Under the pieces are notes generated by a model. The model saw only the letters and a program-made list of their open reading frames with translations. It was not told the origin of the DNA and ran no database searches. A stretch of DNA of 64,000 nucleotides from Prescottella sp. R16 (lineage in GTDB: Bacteria; Actinomycetota; Actinomycetes; Mycobacteriales; Mycobacteriaceae): NCBI RefSeq assembly GCF_030656875.1, contig NZ_CP130943.1, positions 2,728,001 through 2,792,000 on the forward strand, in the 5' to 3' direction. Below, in pieces: positions 59,456 through 64,000 of the stretch (position 1 is its first letter; the number at the start of each line of letters is the position of its first letter). A program made the position numbers and the translations under genes.

Positions 59456-61009
59456 TCAGCGTTCGAATCCGCGGCGCATGTCGTCGACGATGTGCGGGCG
59501 GTCGAGCGTCGACGGTGCGAGCAGGCGACGCTGCCGGTCCAGCGGGAATCCGCCGGCCGCGGCGAGGGTGGCCTCGTCGAGGAATCGGCGGGGCGCGGCA
59601 TGCGGTGACAGCGACAGCCCCGGGGCGGGCCCGACCTGGGCCAGCGCATACCCCCAGTCCCCGAAACTCGGTACCAGCACGTGGTACGGCGTCACCCCCA
59701 GTCCGACGGATTCGACGGTGCCGACGGTCCGCCAGAACGCGTCCGGCGTCGAGTACGGGCTGCCCGCCTGCACCACCATCAGCCCGCCCGGCGCGAGCAC
59801 GGTCGACGCGACACCGTAGAACTCGGTCGAGTACAGCCGCCCCAGCGTCGGGGTGTCCGGGTCGGGCAGGTCGACGATCACCGCGTCGAACTCACCGTGC
59901 GTGCCGTCGCGCAGCCAGCGGAACGCGTCGTCGACGACGACGGTGACCCGGGGATCCTCGAGCGCACCGCCGTTGAGGCCGCGCAGCCGGGTGTTCGCGA
60001 CGTCCAGGACGGCCGGGTCGAGTTCCACCTGCACGATCTCCCGGACGCTGTCGTGGCGCAGTATCTCGCGGGCGGCGAGCCCGTCGCCGCCGCCGAGGAT
60101 CAGCACCCGCTGCGGGTCCCGGGCCAGCGCCGGGTACACGAGGGACTCGGTGTAGCGGTGCTCGTCACGGCTCGAGAACTGCAGATCGCCGTCGAGGTAG
60201 AGGCGCACGTCGCCGGCGCGTTCGGTGACGACGATCTCCTGGTACTGCGACCGCTGCGCGTACACGACGGGGTCGGGGTAGAGCCGCTGCCGGGACGTGG
60301 TCTCGATGTCGGACGAGCGGGCCAGGAGGACGGCGAGCAGGGCGGCGGCCAGCAGCAGGGCGAGCACGGCGACGGCCCGGACGGCCGGACGCAGGTGCCC
60401 GCGCAGCAGGAACAGTGCGGCGATCGCGGCGGCCGCCAGGTTCACCATGCCGGTGAGGGCGGTGCCGCGGATCAGGCCCGCCGCCGGCAGCAGCAGGAAC
60501 GGCCATGCCAGCCCGCCGACGAGGGCGCCCGCGTAGTCGGCGGCGTTGAGGTTGGCGAGGACCTTGCCGGTGTCGGCGGCGTCACCGCCGCGTCCGGTCT
60601 GCAGCAGCGTCATGAGCAGCGGCACCTCGGCGCCGACGAGCATGCCGATCGCGGCGGTCGCGAGGACCAGCACCCAGGTCGACGAGCCGAGGAACGTGAA
60701 CGACACGTACAGGGCGGCGGCGCTGACGCCACCGACGAGCCCGAGCACCACCTCGACGCCGACGAACGCCGGGCCGGCGTGCCGCAGCAGCGGTTTCGCG
60801 GCGAGCGCACCGAGGCCGAGCGCGGCGACGTAGCCGGCAACGATCAGCGACGTCTCGGTGATGCCGCCGCCGGTGAGGCTCGCCGACAGGGTCAGCAGCG
60901 CCAATTCGTAGACGAGGCCGCACGCCGCGCAGGCCGCGACCGCGGCGAGCAGCACCACCCGGGCGCGGCGGCCGAGCGCCCGCGGGACGGCCGGGGCGGC
61001 CGGGATCAC
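59456..61009 (-). CDS. Membrane-bound spermidine synthase-like aminopropyltransferase
   Basis: A 517-aa protein with six to eight transmembrane helices in the N-terminal half (about 15-235), followed by a cytosolic Rossmann-fold domain. The domain has the spermidine synthase motifs LQFSSRDEHRYTESLVYPAL, VLILGGGDGLAAREIL (nucleotide site), VVDDAFRWL and VIVDLPDPDTPTLGRLYSTEFY (catalytic Asp). Membrane-fused versions occur in actinobacterial stress loci with DUF350 proteins. Whether it makes a free polyamine or modifies a lipid or protein is unknown. GTG 61009 overlaps the DUF350 gene stop (GTGA). Last gene of the five-gene overlapping operon. Confidence 0.88.
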   Translation of the reverse strand: MIPAAPAVPRALGRRARVVLLAAVAACAACGLVYELALLTLSASLTGGGITETSLIVAGYVAALGLGALAAKPLLRHAGPAFVGVEVVLGLVGGVSAAALYVSFTFLGSSTWVLVLATAAIGMLVGAEVPLLMTLLQTGRGGDAADTGKVLANLNAADYAGALVGGLAWPFLLLPAAGLIRGTALTGMVNLAAAAIAALFLLRGHLRPAVRAVAVLALLLAAALLAVLLARSSDIETTSRQRLYPDPVVYAQRSQYQEIVVTERAGDVRLYLDGDLQFSSRDEHRYTESLVYPALARDPQRVLILGGGDGLAAREILRHDSVREIVQVELDPAVLDVANTRLRGLNGGALEDPRVTVVVDDAFRWLRDGTHGEFDAVIVDLPDPDTPTLGRLYSTEFYGVASTVLAPGGLMVVQAGSPYSTPDAFWRTVGTVESVGLGVTPYHVLVPSFGDWGYALAQVGPAPGLSLSPHAAPRRFLDEATLAAAGGFPLDRQRRLLAPSTLDRPHIVDDMRRGFER

Positions 61010-61476
61010 GACAGTGCTGCGGCGTTGACCAGGCCCACCGAGAACAGGGTGATCGCGACGGCCCAGGCCGCACCGCACATCCGCGGCTCGCCGACGAGGG
61101 TGACGAGCCGGCCGGGCAGCAGCACGTTCATGATCGCGAGTGCCGCAGCCTGCAGTACGACACCGACGACGCCGTACACGAGCGAGTCGACGATGCCCTG
61201 TGCGAAGCCGTCGGAGCTGGTGAGGATCGCGGTGATCACGACGATCGCGAGCGCGAGATGGTTGGCGCCCAACAGGATCGCCGCGTTGGGGTTCTTCTCG
61301 ACGTACACCTGTCGGCGCAGGTTGCCCGGGGTGAGGGCGTCGAGCATCGCGAAGCCGGCGGTGAGCACGGCGATACCGACGGCGAAGAACGCGAGGGTCG
61401 CGGCGACCCCGCCGACCATCGGCCCCACGTGGACGGATCCCATCTCGGTGGTCACGGCGAGGTTCGTGACGGTCAT
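61006..61476 (-). CDS. DUF350 membrane protein
   Basis: A small polytopic membrane protein, 156 aa from ATG 61476, with four predicted helices arranged as two DUF350 repeats: VGGVAATLAFFAVGIAVLTAGFAMLD, ANHLALAIVVITAILTS, DSLVYGVVGVVLQAAALAIMNVLL and MCGAAWAVAITLFSVGLVNAAAL. I prefer ATG 61476, which has a GGGAG 7 nt upstream. ATG 61512 is possible because it overlaps the previous stop (ATGA). DUF350 proteins are repeatedly found beside spermidine-synthase-like genes and PspA-type stress proteins; the molecular role is not known. Confidence 0.87.
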   Translation of the reverse strand: MTVTNLAVTTEMGSVHVGPMVGGVAATLAFFAVGIAVLTAGFAMLDALTPGNLRRQVYVEKNPNAAILLGANHLALAIVVITAILTSSDGFAQGIVDSLVYGVVGVVLQAAALAIMNVLLPGRLVTLVGEPRMCGAAWAVAITLFSVGLVNAAALS

Positions 61477-61508
61477 GTGTGTGCTCCCGGAAAACTGTGT
61501 GGGGGTGA

Positions 61509-61907
61509 TCATTTCGCGGATCCCGATCCGCCGGAGACGTTGCCGGCGGCGGGCGAGCCGGGACTGAACCCGGGTCCGAGGTAGGTGAAGTGCCCGCCGT
61601 TGTAGCGGCCCAGGTCCTCGACGGTGACGGTGCTGCCGCCGCCTGCGGCCGGTCCGACGGTGACGATGTCGTCGGGGTAGCGCAGGTATTCGTTGTTGCC
61701 GTCGGCGCGGCGGGCGGACGGTTCGTCGTCCGCCACGATGCGGGAAACGGTGGTGCCCACCGGATCCTTCGAGTGGTAGGTGACGACGCTGCCCGACGTC
61801 GAACGGTGCTCGAACCGGTCGCCGAGGTGCTCGCGGACGCTGCCGCCGCAGCCGGCCAGCACAGCGGCCACGACCACCAGCATCGATGCGAGGGCCGCGC
61901 GCCTCAC
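61509..61907 (-). CDS. DUF4247 lipoprotein
   Basis: A 132-aa exported protein. The signal LASMLVVVAAVLAGCGGS has a lipobox with lipidated Cys near residue 19. The mature part is rich in Ser, Gly and Asp and contains DRFEHRSTSGSVVTYHSKDPVGTTVSRI followed by YLRYPDDIVTVGP and RYNGGHFTYLGPGFSPGSP, the DUF4247 pattern. GTG 61907 overlaps the DUF2617 stop (GTGA). Role unknown; probably an outer-leaflet or cell-wall-side component of the same membrane system. Confidence 0.87.
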   Translation of the reverse strand: MRRAALASMLVVVAAVLAGCGGSVREHLGDRFEHRSTSGSVVTYHSKDPVGTTVSRIVADDEPSARRADGNNEYLRYPDDIVTVGPAAGGGSTVTVEDLGRYNGGHFTYLGPGFSPGSPAAGNVSGGSGSAK

Positions 61908-62407
61908 GGCCGCCACCTGCTCTCGGTCGTGACGACGGTGCCGCTGTCGCCCCCGGGATACAGGTGCCAGGTGCGCCAACGCCATTCGCCGGAGTACGCG
62001 GTCGCGGTGAGGACGGTCAGGGCGTCCGGGTGGCCGGGGAAGCCCGCGCACACCCAGTCCGCTGCGGTGGCCCGGTCACGCAGGTCACGGGCCCGTTTCC
62101 GCAGTTCGGTCCCGCTCACCCGTTCGACACGGGACGAGAACCGATAGCCGTGCCGCTCTTCGGTTTCCGGCAGTGCGCGGCCCCCGGACCGGACGGCGTC
62201 GCACGACACCTGTTCGGTGAACCGGGTGCCGTCGGCGTCGGCGACGACGACGTGCGAGGCCCCGAGCACCCCGAGGACGACGGTCCCGGCGACCGGATCC
62301 GACAGCCGCAGGTCGGCGAGGGTGTCGGGGGCCGGGGCGTCCAGCAGCAGCCCGAGCGCATCGGCGGAGATGTCGGTGGGCACCACGTCGAGTACGTGGA
62401 CGCTCAC
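61904..62407 (-). CDS. DUF2617 protein
   Basis: A 167-aa soluble protein of the DUF2617 family. Visible blocks are LGLLLDAPAPDTLADLRLSDPVAGTVVLGVLGASHVVVAD, FTEQVSCDA, HGYRFSSRVERVSGTELRKRARDLRDRA and CAGFPGHPDALTVLTATAYSGEWRWRTWHLYP. The WRTWHLYPGG end is highly conserved. No known activity. GTG 62407 overlaps the DUF4178 gene stop and its own stop overlaps DUF4247, so stoichiometric production with its neighbours is likely. Confidence 0.88.
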   Translation of the reverse strand: MSVHVLDVVPTDISADALGLLLDAPAPDTLADLRLSDPVAGTVVLGVLGASHVVVADADGTRFTEQVSCDAVRSGGRALPETEERHGYRFSSRVERVSGTELRKRARDLRDRATAADWVCAGFPGHPDALTVLTATAYSGEWRWRTWHLYPGGDSGTVVTTESRWRP

Positions 62408-63003
62408 TGCACGGGACCGGAGTGGATGACGTTCAGTTCACCACGGGTGACGGCGCGGCCGGTGGAGACCTCCCACGACGACGACCGCGTCCACCGCTCG
62501 AAGCCGAGCAGTCCGGTGCCGTCGGCGGTCGCGTAGTCGACATAGTCCATCGATCCGGTCGGGGCGGTACCCGTCGTGCCCTCGGCGGTGAACCGGGCCG
62601 AACCGGACTCGATCTTCCGGTAGACGCGGTCGTCGAGGACGACGTCGCCGCCGGGCTCGAGGCCGGTGCCCTCACGCCGCATCCACAGCGTCAGTTCGAG
62701 TTCGCCCTCGTCGTCCTCGACGGTGAGCCAGCGCCGCCCGGTGGACCCGTCGAGGAGGTGTTCGTGCCACCGGTAGCCCTCGTCGTCGAGGACGATGGTG
62801 CCGCGCACGACATGGTCGATACCGGCGTACGTGACGATGTCGCCGACACCGATCCGGTGCGGGTCGTACACCTCCGGGTAGTCGGCGAGCGGGTCGACGC
62901 GGCGGGGCCTCCGGGAGGCGGCAGCGGACCGCTCGGCGCGGACGATCACCACCGCGACCACCACGAGCACCAACAGGACGAGTAGAGCGATCACGACGAG
63001 CAT
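62404..63003 (-). CDS. DUF4178 protein with N-terminal membrane anchor
   Basis: A 199-aa protein anchored by one N-terminal helix (LVVIALLVLLVLVVVAVVIV). The cytosolic part is a DUF4178 beta-rich domain: IGVGDIVTYAGIDHVVRGTIVLDDEGYRWHEHLLDG, GRRWLTVEDDEGELELTLWMR, and VYRKIESGSARFTAEGTTG with YVDYATADGTGLLGFERW. First gene of the run of 4-nt overlaps (DUF4178, DUF2617, DUF4247, DUF350, synthase). DUF4178 proteins recur with spermidine-synthase-like and PspA-type genes in comparative studies. Confidence 0.88.
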   Translation of the reverse strand: MLVVIALLVLLVLVVVAVVIVRAERSAAASRRPRRVDPLADYPEVYDPHRIGVGDIVTYAGIDHVVRGTIVLDDEGYRWHEHLLDGSTGRRWLTVEDDEGELELTLWMRREGTGLEPGGDVVLDDRVYRKIESGSARFTAEGTTGTAPTGSMDYVDYATADGTGLLGFERWTRSSSWEVSTGRAVTRGELNVIHSGPVQ

Positions 63004-63049
63004 GCGAACAGGCTTCCCCCATATTCGTGACTTTCGGAACGCTCCGACC

Positions 63050-63574
63050 CTACTGGTCGTCGTCCACCTGCTCCGACAGCAGCCACGCCTCGAACGTCTC
63101 GTTGCACAGGCAGGCCGGGGATCGCCGCAGCCGCAGCAGTGCGATCGCCCCCGCCGGGTCCGCCTCCCCCGACAGCACCATCGCCCGGGCCGCGACCAGG
63201 CTCGACCGGTTGAGCCCGACCTGGCAGTGCACCAGCACCGGCCCGGTCTCCCGGCACACGTTGACCCACGAGGCGAGCGCGTCGACCTGCTCGAATCCCT
63301 GCTCCACGCTGTCGTACATGCGCACGTACACCTCGGAGTCGACGGCGTGCCGGATGTCGTACTGCTCCCACGGATACAGGGAGACCAGATGGGTGACGAA
63401 ACTCGGCAGGATCAGCCCGTCCCGGCAACCGCCCTGCCACAGGTTGTGTGCGATCTCGCTGACCACGGGAACGTCGAACGGCAGGTGCCCGTGCGCGGTG
63501 ATACCGACCAGATGCCGCCGCATCGGGTCGAGGTCGATGTCGATCGCCGTCGGATCGACGTACTCGTCGTTCAC
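63050..63574 (-). CDS. CX5R protein phosphatase (dual-specificity/tyrosine type)
   Basis: A 174-aa phosphatase. The active-site loop VLVHCQVGLNRSSLVAARAM gives HCxxGxxRS with nucleophile Cys and phosphate-binding Arg. A general-acid Asp may lie in EVYVRMYDSVEQGFEQ. IAHNLWQGGCRDG and THLVSLYPWEQYDI resemble dual-specificity phosphatases. It is cytosolic with no signal. It lies 46 bp upstream of the DUF4178 gene on the same strand and may be the first gene of that operon. Substrate unknown. It does not belong to the low-molecular-weight PtpA family. Confidence 0.85.
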   Translation of the reverse strand: MNDEYVDPTAIDIDLDPMRRHLVGITAHGHLPFDVPVVSEIAHNLWQGGCRDGLILPSFVTHLVSLYPWEQYDIRHAVDSEVYVRMYDSVEQGFEQVDALASWVNVCRETGPVLVHCQVGLNRSSLVAARAMVLSGEADPAGAIALLRLRRSPACLCNETFEAWLLSEQVDDDQ

Positions 63575-63709
63575 GCGGGACGTCCGTTCGTTGCGGGGAC
63601 GGGACTCCAGTATCGCCGCGAACGGTGGCGGCGCGGCAGTTTTCTCCCTCGCCTGCCACCCGGATCGGCGCCGCGGGTGCGAGGATGCCCGAGGACAGCA
63701 CTACGAGGT

Positions 63710-63720
63710 GTGGTTTCCAC
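63710..63720. promoter_or_regulatory. Small dyad GTGGTTTCCAC before the antitoxin-like gene
   Basis: A 4-3-4 inverted repeat 20 nt before GTG 63741. Phd/YefM antitoxins usually bind palindromes close to their start, so it is a candidate autoregulatory site, but short. Confidence 0.25.
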
Positions 63721-63740
63721 GACGAAGGGAGTCGCCGGAA

Positions 63741-64000
63741 GTGCCGACGACGACGGTGAAGAACGCACGCAAACGGTTGGGCTCCCTCGTCCGCGCGGTC
63801 AACGACGACACCGTTGCGGTCGAGATCGTCGGCAGACGCGGCGCGGCGGTCCTGATCTCCAGTGAGCGGTACGCCGCACTACAGGAGGCGAGCTTCCTGC
63901 TCCGCTCCCCCGAACTGATGGACAGCCTGCGACGCGAGATGGCCCGCACCCGCCCCGCAGCGACGAACCACGGGAAACGCAGTAAACGCAAGGACGCCGC
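63741..64000 (+). CDS. Phd/YefM-like antitoxin (3' end off the window)
   Basis: A frame open from GTG 63741 to the window edge (86 codons visible). KNARKRLGSLVRAVNDDTVAVEIVGRRGAAVLISSERYAALQEASFLLRSPELMDSLRRE follows the Phd/YefM pattern: an N-terminal DNA-binding part, the GxxAVLIS strand, a Tyr-Ala-Ala-Leu-x-Glu helix, and a LLRSP...LxxS toxin-neutralising helix. A Lys/Arg-rich tail (NHGKRSKRK) is at the end. A GGGAG lies 9 nt upstream of the GTG. The partner toxin would be just beyond the window, so this remains a partial call. Confidence 0.7.
   Translation, partial: MPTTTVKNARKRLGSLVRAVNDDTVAVEIVGRRGAAVLISSERYAALQEASFLLRSPELMDSLRREMARTRPAATNHGKRSKRKDA

Overview
The window is a high-GC actinobacterial chromosome segment from the mycolic-acid group (Mycobacteriales), most like Rhodococcus or a close relative. 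The evidence is the GC-rich third-position codon use, the many GTG starts, the bcc-aa3 respiratory genes (ctaE-qcrCAB, ctaC-ctaF), and a gene order that, from memory, follows Mycobacterium tuberculosis Rv2190c to Rv2236c almost gene by gene. It is core chromosome. I saw no insertion sequence, prophage, CRISPR array or tRNA. Species and synteny statements come from memory of families, not from a search.

Layout. (1) 1-6910: a truncated secreted or membrane protein; two NlpC/P60 cell-wall hydrolases, the second behind a cyclic-di-AMP (ydaO-type) riboswitch; a DEDDh exonuclease/GIY-YIG nuclease fusion; a small Lrp/AsnC-type RAM-domain protein; trpD; a hypothetical. (2) 7037-15780: cytochrome bcc-aa3 genes ctaE-qcrC-qcrA-qcrB on + and ctaC-ctaF on -, separated by a TetR / SDR / metallo-beta-lactamase-like module with its own palindromic operator. 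(3) 16080-20659: asnB, adenosine kinase, A-type Fe-S carrier, glycerate kinase. (4) 20722-27864: DUF3043, cobU-cobT-cobS, ilvE, gcvT, pepB. (5) 28140-32728: lipoate-linked metabolism: two-lipoyl-domain E2 (dlaT/sucB), an epimerase, lipB, lipA. (6) 32826-44161: DUF4191 and RDD membrane proteins, glnA1 with a GlnR-like box, a quinone reductase, a third NlpC/P60 enzyme, a Tat-exported EEP-family protein beside a GntR regulator, then glnA2-glnE. (7) 44230-50869: CaeA/Hip1-like lipoprotein hydrolase, panB, a lipoprotein, a prolyl iminopeptidase, a CHAD protein, a small SPOR-like protein, a 36-residue microprotein, RNase P RNA, DUF1697. (8) 50940-59429: dicarboxylate symporter, RNase H/phosphatase fusion, coiled-coil zinc ribbon, NIF3, cobC, PtkA-like HAD protein, SURF1, cobD. 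(9) 59456-63574: a tightly overlapping operon of a membrane-bound spermidine-synthase-like enzyme with DUF350, DUF4247, DUF2617 and DUF4178 proteins, preceded by a CX5R protein phosphatase. (10) The window ends in a Phd/YefM-like antitoxin.

The genes serve aerobic respiration (bcc-aa3 plus SURF1 assembly), lipoylation and the E2 that uses it, nitrogen assimilation (GlnA1, GlnA2, GlnE), late cobalamin synthesis and peptidoglycan remodelling. At least fifteen genes start 6-8 bases after a TANNNT-type -10 box and look leaderless. Many convergent gene pairs are separated by perfect 13-24 bp hairpins.

Most worth a second look: the polyamine-synthase/DUF350/DUF4247/DUF2617/DUF4178 operon, the microprotein convergent with rnpB, the TetR-SDR-MBL module inside the respiratory cluster, and the nested inverted repeats before the DUF4191 gene.
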